Program-made: the position numbers and the translations under genes
The notes under the pieces: model-generated
The model's database searches: none
What the model saw: the letters and a program-made list of their open reading frames with translations, nothing else
Told to the model about the DNA's origin: nothing
Source of the DNA: Lactuca virosa
Lineage: Eukaryota; Streptophyta; Magnoliopsida; Asterales; Asteraceae
Direction of reading: 5' to 3'
NCBI GenBank assembly: GCA_928212115.1
Contig: CAKMRJ010005523.1
Span: 246,349,482 to 246,413,481 of the forward strand
Length of the DNA stretch: 64,000 nucleotides
Part shown: positions 46,682 through 57,089 of the stretch, piece after piece
Numbering within the stretch: the stretch's first letter is position 1
How the letters are laid out: each line of letters opens with the position of its first letter

Positions 46682-48019
46682 TTAGTGCTTTCTGCCTACG
46701 AATATATCTTTAGTGCTTTCTGTCTTTCCATTGGCCATTTCTATGGTGAATGTTTCTTTTAGTGTTTGGGGTTTCTGTTTGAGTAAGTGTTTAAATTGGT
46801 GGCTCACGGTGGGATCCCTCACAACCTCCTCATGCCCTATTGCTAGAACCCTTCCCACACCTCCGTTATTTCGGTTTTGTGCCTTTGGACAAGCTTTCTT
46901 GAAATGCCCAGTTTCACCGCAACCGTAGCAGGCGCGACTCACCCCAGCGCTAGCGGCTTGGGTGGTTTGTTGTGTTGGTGCTCTGCAGTAACGAGCGGTG
47001 TGTCCATTCTTGTTGCATTTGGTACATTGTCTGTCTTGGCAGGCACCATGGTGGTGGTAATTGAACTTGTCTCACTTCGGAGTAGTTCCAGCGTATTGCT
47101 TGGTTGGTGCAGGGGCAGTAGGGGCGGTGATAGCATGAACAACCACAATTTGTTGCTTCTTGGCTGGGTCTTGAGTGGGTTGGCCTTTCTTTTTGTTCCA
47201 AAACTTCCTCTTTTTGTCACATCCTTTTGGTTGCTCGGGCGTGTGGGTTATGATGCCTTGACGAACTCCCTGGTCCACAAGAGTTTGTGCCAATTGCTTA
47301 GCGCTGTCGAGGGTGCTCGGGTTGGCAGATATAACCATTCCCTGGATTTGAGGGGATAGCCCCCAAATGTAATGTTCCACTTTCTTGGCCTCCGGAGTGA
47401 CCATTCCAGGGCACAGAGTTGCCAGTTCGTTGAATCGCGAAGTGTAGGTGGCAATGTCAGAGCCCTTCATGGAGTGTTCCCACAGCTCTTGTTCTAGCTC
47501 CTGCATCTCGCTCCTTGGACAGTACTCAACGAGCATCATCACTTTCAAGTCATCCCAACTCATGGCATTGGCAACGGCTAAGGTCATAGTTTTAACGTGG
47601 CCGTTCCACCACGTCAAGGCTGAGTCCAAGAATGTACATGTGGTGTATTTGACCTTGAATTCGTCAGGACATGCACAAATTTCGAAGATGGACTCAGTAT
47701 TTTCAAACCATCTTGTTAGAGTAACGACTCCACCGTCACCATGGTAGGTTCAGGGCTTGAAGTTCATGAACTCCTTGTAGGAGCACAACCGTTGGTGCCC
47801 CTGGTTATCCTCATGATTGGAACTTCCAGTCCCGTTCCCGTTGCCATTGGCATTTCCATTATCGTTTCCGTTGGTGTTACTGCTGATTTGGGCCACAGCG
47901 GCTGTTACGGTAGCCTTGAACACAGCAGAATCCACTTGAGGTGGTGGTGGTGCTGCTGTTGCTGATGTGTTGGGAGGTTGTGTGTTGTTCTTGCGCCTGT
48001 TTGACTTCCTTGGTGGCAT
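46682..48019 (-). pseudogene. Chromovirus gag with two zinc knuckles (element I)
   Basis: The start MPPRKSNRRKNNTQ at 48019 is followed by an Asn/Gly-rich stretch and, after an in-frame TGA at 47752-47750, a Retrotrans_gag capsid region (DSALTWWNGHVKTM; EQELWEHSMKGSDIATYTSR). A second in-frame TGA at 47074-47072 precedes two CCHC knuckles: CTKCNKNGHTARYC and CYGCGETGHFKKAC. All pieces are in one frame, so only the two stops break it. The second TGA falls where Cys is normally found. The long open frames on the opposite strand here are shadows. Confidence 0.9.
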
Positions 48020-48376
48020 ACTTCTGCCATAAAGTTTAAACGTGGAATGACGATAATTTTCTGAGAAAAGTTATGAATCGGACATCCCGATAATGAGATG
48101 CCTTGTTTTGTACATGTATCAAGTCTAGTTATTATTGAAATTTGTAATCAATTCACAATTGAAAATTTACTATAACAAGTAAACAATTGCATAACAAATA
48201 ACAACATCCAATGAAATTAAAAATGCATACCCATTTCATTGATATTATAGTACGAGTACATAGTTTTTGAAAATTTGACCTTTAAGAAGGTCTACATGAA
48301 AGAGTAGCAATAACGCTTACTCGTAAATAAAAACAAGATATGAGCGGAACATGTCCTACTCACGGCGAGTAGTCTC
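48020..48376 (-). other. Spacer between extra ORF and gag in element I
   Basis: About 360 bp, AT-rich; nothing recognised. Confidence 0.5.
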
Positions 48377-48919
48377 CTATGGTCCAGAGGATGAAGTCGA
48401 GGCGCCCTGCGACTCTGCTATCCGACGCTCAGCTGAAATCACCCTCTCCTCGATATCTGTGTGCCTCTCCTGATACGCTCGCACTTCCGCTCGAGCGGTG
48501 GTAAGGTCCTCATAGAGACTGTCAATAAGGTGGCATGTCCGAGGATAGTCCCTCTCCAGTAGTCGGGTGCGTGCATCAGTGGCCTCAGTAGCGGCCCCTA
48601 GCTCCATGATCTGATTTGCTGACGCCCTGGTCTGATCTCCGAGGTTCGTGATCCGCTGTACCACAACAGGGAGGGCCATATCTTCCGGTCCTCCATGACT
48701 GAGGTTATAGAAACCTCGCTGCATGCCGAATGAAGAGCGCTGGTGTTGCTGCCTGCACCACCTCTCCACGTCTTCTGCCCAGCGGGGCGTGGGTCCATTA
48801 TAGCCCAAGCGGTGTGCAGAAACTCGGGCGACGTAAGGAGGGTTTATGACTTTGGAATCTGCGCCCAAGTCCTCCTCTTCCTCTTCCTCCTCTACCTCTG
48901 GATCCTCTTCTGGATCCTC
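48377..48919 (-). pseudogene. Extra sense ORF upstream of gag in element I, C-terminal part
   Basis: The frame runs from the D insertion (48919) to a stop at 48377. It has an acidic Glu run, then GADSKVINPPYVARVSAHRL and RWAEDVERWCRQQHQ, and a charged helical tail (LIDSLYEDLTTARAEVR, AYQERHTDIEERVI) that looks like a coiled coil, ending ASTSSSGP. The first part is at 56499-56617; when D and one TCCTC copy are disregarded the frame is continuous. I recognise no domain. It is on the coding strand of I, between leader and gag. Confidence 0.7.
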
Positions 48920-49453
48920 TGTTGGATTAGATGTCTAAGCCCATAACTATTAGTTATATTTATATGTGTTGGGCTTATTCCATGTTGGACCAAGTTTATG
49001 TATGGACACATAAAGAGTTGGGTCACATGAACCATGGATCATAAAACCCATGGGTATGGATTTGGGTTATACCCATGACCCTTGGAATCCAACATATAAA
49101 TATGTTACTTCATGACCAAAAAATGTGTGCAACTTTTCTTAGAGAAATATGGACGATTTTGGGTGCATGGAATTCTCTCTCAAGAGCCACCTTTGTCCTA
49201 GGTGAGTTGTGAGCCATTTGAGGCATTCATAGTTTTGGTGCTAAGCTCTTAAGGCCAAATACAACAAGGTTTCAAGCTACATAAAAGGTATGTCATCCTA
49301 ACTAGTATTTCATATTGTTTATGTCAATTGCATTCTAGTTATAGGCTTAATGCTTTGGAAATACCATTACATGTATAATTAGAGAAAACATAGATCCAAG
49401 GGATTTAGGGTTGTATGTGCACCATAGGATGTTGTAGTATACAAAACCCAACA
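48920..49453 (+). repeat. 5' LTR of copia D, with a deletion of about 235 bp
   Basis: TGTTGGATTA...ACCCAACA, 534 bp against 770 bp for the 3' LTR. The missing part corresponds to 55761-55995 and is bordered by ATTA in both places. The loss lies 33 bp from the LTR start, within U3. Confidence 0.9.
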
Positions 49454-49454
49454 G

Positions 49455-49467
49455 TGGTATCAGAGCC
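49455..49467 (+). other. Primer binding site (initiator-Met tRNA) of copia D
   Basis: TGGTATCAGAGCC one base after the 5' LTR, complementary to the 3' end of plant initiator methionine tRNA. Confidence 0.95.
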
Positions 49468-49549
49468 ATGGGTTGTTTTCTATTATATTTGATGTTGTTA
49501 TTGGTTTTCGGAGCAAAAAAATCGATTTTAAGGCTGTTCTGGACAGTGG

Positions 49550-49640
49550 AATCGCCGAGTCCACTAGGGGACTCTCCGAGTCCAAGAACAAATTCATCCA
49601 ACTCGCCGAGTTTGTTCTTGCACTCGACGAGTTGGAGCCC
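49550..49640 (+). other. ACTCGCCGAGT dyad cluster and hairpin behind the primer site of copia D
   Basis: ATCGCCGAGT (49551), ACTCTCCGAGT (49571), ACTCGCCGAGT (49601-49611) and ACTCGACGAGT (49622-49632). AAGAACAAA (49584-49592) and TTTGTTCTT (49611-49619) can pair as a 9-bp stem around one copy. C has the matching cluster at 14453-14539. Confidence 0.8.
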
Positions 49641-51069
49641 CTGACATCAGATTTTCGAGTTTTTTTTGCCTGTTTTGGATTTGGATCATTACCACAAAAT
49701 GTTTTTGTTCATAAAATTTGATTTTGATGCCATGGTAATTATTATCCTCAGCCAAATAAAGGATAATTGTCAAAGTTTCAAGATTTGTGTTAGTTTATTT
49801 GATTAGCTAAGTTCTTGAAAATTGTTGATATGAATTATCTTTACTTATGAGTTTGATCTAGATCATAGAAAATTATTTGATTATTGTGTTAATTGGAATA
49901 ATTGTTTTTAATGGTTTTTATGAACTCCATAACTTGTCCTCAAGTTATGTAAAATGAAGAGTTTTTCATTTAAAAGCACATTAAGTCTCATAGGTTATGA
50001 AAATGGAAGAGTCTCTATGTTTAATGTCATCATAAAATGTTTTTTATGTCTTCCATAATTTGTCCTCAAGTTATGGAACTTGAAAAGTCTTTCATAAAAC
50101 CATATTAAACTCATAAGTTATGGAAACCAAGAGTTTTTGAATTGTTCAAAACTTACCCTCAAGTTTTGGAATTTTTAAAGTTACCTCCCATGTATACTTT
50201 AATTCCAACCCTTAGAATTTTAAAGGTTTAAAATTCAACCCTTATACTATTATAATATTATAGGTTTAATATTTATATATATGTATAAGAGTAAGTCAGT
50301 CTTACCGTTAGTAGGCCTCATTCACGAAGCTGATCTATAAGGGGGGTATAAGGTTACTGCATATAAAATGACAGTTTAATGGGTGTCCACTCTCACCCAC
50401 TGCTTCCTTGACTGGTGGAGGGTCGTTAGCCAAACGGGTAGGACAGGACATTAATTCTCCCTTCATTAAAAGTATACTGATAAATATAAAGTAACTAAAC
50501 TTTATTAAATTCCCAATCTTAGTTACTTTAGGAAAATGTGAATTGGTGCTAACCCATGAAATTGCACTTTGCACCTTGTTAAGTCGTTAGTGGAGCATGT
50601 GTGGTTAACTGACACACTAATATGGGACTGACAATGTGTGGCAAAGGGTAGCTTGATGTTAATCACAGATCAATGGAGCGTGTGTGGTTAACCAGCACAT
50701 TGATTAGGTGGTTGTAACATTAAGTGTACCATGTTAATTTGCATGGTTATTCACTCCTTGTTTGTGATCCTCGGCATCCCAGTCACAAACTTGAAGGGCA
50801 CAATCGAGATTTAAACATGCCATTGAATAGTTCAATGAATCTCAAAAGATATAGGAGTTTCAATCCATTTAAGACCTAAAATTCATTTTCATTTTTCATG
50901 GTGGAAATTGGTAAATTGTCATTTACCTACCTTCAAATATTTTGTAGCTTGGATTACGGTATCCCTTTTCCAAGTTATAAAATATTGTGTTGGGTCCTAG
51001 CCTTAATATTTCATATTGGGTGTTATATTAAGGACTTAAATCAACTAAACTTGAATTTCTCCCTCATAG
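49641..51069 (+). other. Untranslated leader of copia D
   Basis: Non-coding. It contains repeated TAACTTGTCCTCAAGTTATG-like dyads (around 49930 and 50050), also present reversed in C near 14030 and 14140. Confidence 0.65.
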
Positions 51070-51770
51070 ATGTCTAGTTATGACAACTATGGTCTTTCTT
51101 ATCCTTTTGGATAAAGCTTTCCTAATAAAGATGATATCCCAAATGGCAATCAAGGTGAAAGATTAATCCATTTGTTGTGCATTAATGGGACTGGAAATCA
51201 TACTTCACCTCCTCCACCTTCTCCAATTATTCTCCCAAACCCACAAGTTCTTGAAAAGTTCAAGGTCACTCGATCCCTATTGGCAAGAAATGTCTAAATG
51301 TGCTCACATCTTGGAGATGAAGTCACATATTGACAAGCTGGGAGAGTTGGGTGTCGAAGTCTCAAGGAAGTTGACTGTTGACTAGGTTCTTCAATCACTT
51401 TCCGAGTCATATAGTGAGTTCATTAAGGACTACTATCTGACAAACCACAAAATGACCCTTAATGATCTTACCTATTTGCTTGTTGCTGCTGAATCAGCAA
51501 TGATTTGGGGCACTGGTAGAGCAAATTTGATTGGAATATCTACTTCCCAAACTTACATGGACATTGACAATGGAAACATTGGAAGTCCAGAAAAGTCTTC
51601 TCTTCCCAATGGAAAGGGATCGGCCATGGTCAAGTCATCTGACCCAATGGTAAAGAGAAAGGTTAAGTCTGAGATAGTACCATGTACCATTACTAAAAAG
51701 TCCATATGTTTCCATTGCCAAAAGAAGGGGCATTAGTTGCGAAACTGCCCTATTTACCTGAAAGTTCACT
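51070..51770 (+). pseudogene. Copia gag pseudogene (element D)
   Basis: The start MSSYDNYGLS matches C. The UBN2-type part is broken by stops and shifts; 51452-51736 reads TLNDLTYLLVAAESAMIWGT and a Lys-rich tail. The zinc knuckle CFHCQKKGH...LRNC (51707-51748) has an in-frame TAG after GH. Confidence 0.8.
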
Positions 51771-52399
51771 AGGATGGTAAAAGTTAAAATTTTGACTATG
51801 CTTCAGGTAAAATCCACTATCTAACTCTATTAAGTTCCTATTTGGAGATTCTTATTACATGATGTGACTAGGTCGCATTTTGATGTTTTGTAGAATCAGA
51901 AAAAAGGAGAGGAAGCTTAGAAGAAGAGTATGTTGAATCTGATCGCGAAGATGGATTTCGATCGCATGATTCGAAGATCAGAATTTTGAGTTGCTGTTTA
52001 AGAGTTATGATAGATTGCTTAGGAATAGATAACAACATAGTTTTCATATGTGTTTGCATTGTAAGGACAAGTTTTTCCGCAATTTTTTAAATAAAAGAAA
52101 AAATTTTGATTTTATTTATTTTAAGTATCCTTACAATGGGATTTGTGAAATTGTTGTTTATATGATTCCATTGATAGCAATATTGGAAAATGGATTTGAT
52201 TATTTCGTTTGTGGTAGTGTCATAATTTACCAAATGAGGAAAGATTTTCATCACCCAAGTTTCAATTGGATAGAAACTTGGAATCATGCAACTTGTATTG
52301 TATGATGAATGGGAATTTTCATCTTTGGGAAATTAAGACTAATTCCTTGTTCACATGTATATGTGAGTCAAGTGAAGGACTAGGGGATCAGGTACACTG

Positions 52400-52760
52400 G
52401 GTCTGCGCTAGTCAGGTCCACCACAGAGAACGATAAGACTATTTGTCATGATTTACTAAAGTTTAGTAAATATGGTTATGCTTACAAGTTTAAGTGTAAT
52501 TCTGAAACATTGGAAAAGTGTCAATGTATGACAGGACGAATGAGTAGAATCAAATTAGGCAGAAAGATAAAAGTTTCTCCAATCTGAAAGATGGGAGAGT
52601 GCTTCAGTATCATGTTTTATGATCATCTTAATGATTATGAAAAACCATATCACAATTGATCCTTTAAGGACATCTTAGTGCATTTGTTTGACTAAGAAGA
52701 GGAATCGTGAATTGTTGAAATGGTTAAATCAAAAGATGAATCATACTTCATTCCAAAATT
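52400..52760 (+). pseudogene. Copia integrase-core remnant (element D)
   Basis: One frame (52405-52588) reads KTICHDLLKFSKYGYAYKFK and LGRKIKVSPI, then TGA; C has the same peptide. The following DNA matches the SDRGGEY and QWNGVSERRNRTLL regions only through shifts, with GAA where the catalytic GAT is expected and a TAG in the PQWN region. Further 3' (about 52880-53040) short pieces recall the copia segment that follows integrase. RT and RNase H cannot be read between 53040 and 55720. Confidence 0.6.
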
Positions 52761-53963
52761 GAGTCTTAGATTAATACTCCAAGATCGAGCCTTGAGTAAC
52801 ATGATGTTAAGAAGGTTTAAAACACTTATCAAATGTAGAGTAAAATGTTTTCTACTCTTGTACATTTGAAATTGGTGAGTTGTGATGTTTTGGATAAAAC
52901 AAAGACCAACTAAGGCCAATTGTGTGAAGTGTTTCTCTTGATAAGAATCCGCACTAACTCTTGAATATTTTCTTTGTCAAGGAATGGTTCTTGACAAGAG
53001 AATCTTATATGTCAAGAGGTTAGTGGGAGTCGTAAAGATCTTGAAAAGTTTCAAGAACTAATCAAGGGTATTGTTTATCACTAGCACACGACTTGAGGTT
53101 TATATCCTATCTTGTTGACATATTCTTGTTTCTATGTCCATTCCAGTTAAAGTTGACTATGCATGTGAGTTCTATGAGTTCTCAGTTGCTTGCATAACTA
53201 CTTGGAAGCAATGGTAGGCCTTTGTGCTTCCAGGTGGCAAGAAGTTAAGATTGAACGAGTTCAGTCCATATGAGTTTGGATTTGTCACTAACCTCCTCTT
53301 GTGGTTATGTTTTTGATAAATTCATGTGGATAGGAACACATACACCATAAAATCTAAGTGTCATAAGGTTTCTCTTCGATTCATGAAAATGATGGTGAGG
53401 AAACGCTTTCACTAAGTAGATTTTAAGCAGATAAAAATTGTGATATTTGCATTCTCAAATTTAATTATGATTACGGCATCCTTTTTCATAATTCGAATTG
53501 TGAGCAATGGCAAAGGTCTAAACATTTGAGACTATGATTACGGCATCCATTTTCATAGTTCTAAAATTGTTTATACACACATGTGAGCTATCTAAGGAAA
53601 GGTGTATGATTTTGGGAAGCTTAGATAAAGTCTTATCGAAGCATCTCGTATCAGAAACCTAAACTTTGGTAATGAAAATCAATAAAGTATTGATTTCTAG
53701 AAGTCCAGCCGATTTCTAGATACATGTCAACGCTAGTGGAAGCATAAGTGTTATATTGATAAGAATATAATTATCATGTTAGTGGGAGCATGATTATTAT
53801 GTTAAGTGTTGCAAGATTAGCAATGTTAATTATAGAAAACAAAAGTTTCAATTTGTAAAGTTGCAGGGTTTAAAAAGTTGTTTTGCTATAATTAAGGGAG
53901 AGGAAATTATACTTCATTCCAATTCTAAAAGCTTAAATTGAGATTTTAATCGAATTTAGTCAA

Positions 53964-53964
<1 letters not shown>

Positions 53965-54028
<64 letters not shown>
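53965..54028. repeat. (AT)n microsatellite inside copia D
   Basis: TA run; the matching place in A (about 3160-3172) has only a short TATATATA. Confidence 0.95.
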
Positions 54029-54030
<2 letters not shown>

Positions 54031-55728
54031 TGTTATGTTGGAATGATTCAACATAAAGAAATTCGATATATGGAAATATTAATTGCGTTCCCAATATTTG
54101 ATTATGATTACGGCATCCCTCTTCATAGTCCGAATTTTGAGAACATGGCTAATAGAAAAAAAATAGAGCAAAAGACTGGTCCAGGATCATGTCTTTATGT
54201 GAGACATTATGAATCGTATCCCATATGCTTCGGGTATAGGATCGATTGCATATGCTATAATATTTCTATGTGTTTTGAATTTTTCCAAATGCCTAGGGCA
54301 TTAAGAGGGAAAAAGGAATAGAACTGGATATGACTAAAATGATTAAGCAATTGTTGAGGACAATCTGAGGTTTACCAAAGATTGGTTACTCATGGACAGT
54401 TGGAAGTATGGTGTTAATTTTGGAAGGACCATATTGACATATTCTGAAAAGGGGCAACTCTTGTTCAGAAGTGATAGTCAAAATGGGAATATGGAAATGT
54501 TTCCGTAGGTGGAAGTGATTCATTGACTCTGTGTAAGATTAGAAAAACTTGATGCAAGAAGGATGTTCAAAGGAATGTACTTTGAATGTGAGACTTCGTT
54601 TCCATGGAATTGTTCTCCATTGGAATACTTTGTAATGTATGTTGCCAAGTCTTTGTGACTTTTGTGCATAGGCGTTACAAGAGGATCATTGCATATAAGT
54701 TTAGAGTCTAACGGATTTTAGTAAATGGCAAAGAATCTTGTATTCTTACATTTATCATAAGGATTTGGAATTGTGAAATGAGCATCATTGAAATGTTTTC
54801 AATTGATCTATTCCACAAAGAAAGGACCATAGGTAAACATAGTGTGCATGCTTGTAGCATGGGACAACTATTGTTTTAATTCAAGTATTAAGTTGATTAT
54901 TCAAAACATTATACAATGAATAATGAGTAATCAGTATGACTCAAAGTTTTGGGGCTATATAGGATTAGTATTATTCTTGTGTTTCACTTTGCATGTTTTG
55001 ACTTCCTGAATAACTAGGTTATCCAAACCGTCCACAATCGATCATACTTTGGAAGTAGGTATTGAGGTAAGACTGTCATGAATGGGTCTGTAGTATGTCT
55101 AGATGTTTTAGACATAGTTGCAGTATTCATGAGTGCTCCTGGAATAAGAATTCGAGTATTGGATTAAACCCACGCTTATTTGAATCACTTCATGGATTTT
55201 ATCACGAGTGATCATGAGACGATAATATCTTATATTCTTCAAACAGAGAGATATGAGTTGTAGTGTACAAGTCGGTTGCACATTGATAATGTGAAAACGC
55301 ACCAGTAACTTGGTGTTATAAAACGCATTGTTGTGTGTGATTTGATGAGTAAATAGAGCAAGCATATGAGTCAAAGTTTATCCATTCCTTTTACCCATGG
55401 AGGGATAAAAGCGATATCTGTGGGCCCCTCGATGATTTGGTGATGACAACCATAAGTGCTCGGTCGGGCATGGACTGATTTGATTTGTTCAATTAGTCGG
55501 TCGTCACAAATCAGAAATCAGGAAACAACAGATGGACAGAGAGAATGATTATAATCCATGTCTCAGTCCATATGATATCTAGAATGGAGGAATATATGAT
55601 CCCTTATCTAATGGACTCTTCATTGACTAGGTTAGAGTTTTACAGCAGTTTTAAGAGCTACGATTGCTAGTCGGGATTTTGGAGTCATATTTGCAATAAT
55701 AGTTTTAGACTTATCCAAGTGGGAGACT

Positions 55729-56498
55729 GTTGGATTAGATGTCTAAGCCCATAACTATTATTGGTATGTACTCGACCCGAGAGTAGCATGGTCCATTTGG
55801 GTTGCATAACACCAGGACAATTTGTTAGGATGGACTCTTGAGAGAAGGTTATATATGATTTATTAATATATTATAAGTTCTAATATAGTAATATGAAATC
55901 ATATGTTTTAATTAGTATTGATAAAGAATTAATTTGGAATTAATTTAGTGATCAAAAGAGACTATTTAATTTATGGGGACTAATTATGGCAATTAGTTAT
56001 ATTTATATGTGTTGGGCTTATGATCCATGTTGGACCAAGTTTATGTATGGACACATAAAGAGTTGGGTCACATGAACCATGGATCATAAAACCCATGGGT
56101 ATGGATTTGGGTTATACCCATGATCCTTGGAATCCAACATATAAATATGTTACTTCATGACCAAAAAACGTGTGCATCTTTTCTTAGAGAAATATGGACG
56201 ATTTTGAGTGAATGGAATTCTTTCTCAAGAGCCACCTTTGTCCTAGGTGAGTTGTGAGCCATTTGAGGCATTCATACTTTTGGTGCTAAGCTCTTAAGGC
56301 CAAATACAACAAGGTTTCAAGCTACATAAAAGGTATGTCATCCTAACTAATATTTCATATTGTTTATGTCAATTGCATGCTAGTTATAGGCTTAATGCTT
56401 TGGAAATACCATTACATGTATAATTAGAGAAAATATATATCCAAGGCATTTAGGGTTGTATGTGTACCATAGGATGTTGTAGTATACAAAACCCAACA
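55729..56498 (+). repeat. 3' LTR of copia D
   Basis: TGTTGGATTA...ACCCAACA, 770 bp, the full-length version of the LTR. Confidence 0.95.
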
Positions 56499-56617
56499 TC
56501 CTCTTTGGGTTCTTCTTCCATTAGTTCCTTAGGATCCTCTTTGGGATCCTCTTTGATCCACCCACCATTCCCCTGGTTAGGGAAATAGGGGTCTCCGGGC
56601 ATATGAAATCCTGCCAT
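56499..56617 (-). pseudogene. Extra sense ORF upstream of gag in element I, N-terminal part
   Basis: The ATG at 56617 starts MAGFHMPGDPYFPNQGNGG, followed by repeated acidic KEDPKE units up to the D insertion. It is the first part of the ORF continued at 48919-48377. An in-frame ATG further upstream (56653) is possible but less likely. Confidence 0.65.
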
Positions 56618-57074
56618 GATGTCTGTGCGAGAACAGAGATATAAGAAATACATGAAAAACTGAAGTGTATGATTTTGTAGTATTCTAAAATACTCCTATA
56701 GTATTTTAATCTTTATGTTTGATTCTAGGGGTTCTTGGTATTTAGAGTTGGTAAGTTTTAGACTCGTTGCCCACCATGACCACTCCTAAACACATGTTGG
56801 TCATATCTCGTATAAATATAGTTGATCAGGCTATATTTATCCCAGATATGATTACATAACTGTCTAGGCTTAACCATTGGGTTTAACTCCTCTAAATACT
56901 TTTATATAGTTCTTATTATGACACTGCTTCTCGTATGTATGCATGCATGCATGTATACTCTTATAAAATACTTATGTTTTAAAAAGTATACTTTTAGTCA
57001 GAGTGTTTTAGCCCCATTGTATTTATAGTTGTATATCTTAAATGGTTTGATATACTTAGTTCACTATAAACAAT
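56618..57074 (-). other. Leader of element I
   Basis: Between primer site and extra ORF; no coding signal. Confidence 0.5.
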
Positions 57075-57086
57075 GCTCTGATACCA
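57075..57086 (-). other. Primer binding site (initiator-Met tRNA) of element I
   Basis: On the minus strand TGGTATCAGAGC, three bases from the 5' LTR. Confidence 0.9.
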
Positions 57087-57089
57087 ATC

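Larger units (their letters stand above)
48920..56498 (+). mobile_element. Copia-type LTR retrotransposon D, complete insertion
   Basis: LTRs at 48920-49453 (with an internal deletion) and 55729-56498, exact 5-bp target duplication TCCTC (48915-48919 and 56499-56503), primer site at 49455-49467 and polypurine tract AAGTGGGAGAC just before 55729. The LTRs differ at about a dozen positions over some 530 aligned bases by eye, so it is the youngest element of its nest. Gag has several stops and pol is a remnant. Same family as A and C. Confidence 0.95.

Noticed and set aside
46877..47359. 160-codon plus-strand open frame across the gag of element I
   Set aside because: It is the antisense shadow of the gag and zinc-knuckle region, which reads clearly on the minus strand.
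51070..55728. A/C/D family as a gag-only (TR-GAG) element type
   Set aside because: First considered because no pol was evident, but integrase remnants are readable in C and D, so pol decayed rather than being absent.
56450..56653. Possible host gene starting MAGFHMPGDP
   Set aside because: It lies between leader and gag of element I, on its coding strand, and continues in frame beyond D; it belongs to the element.
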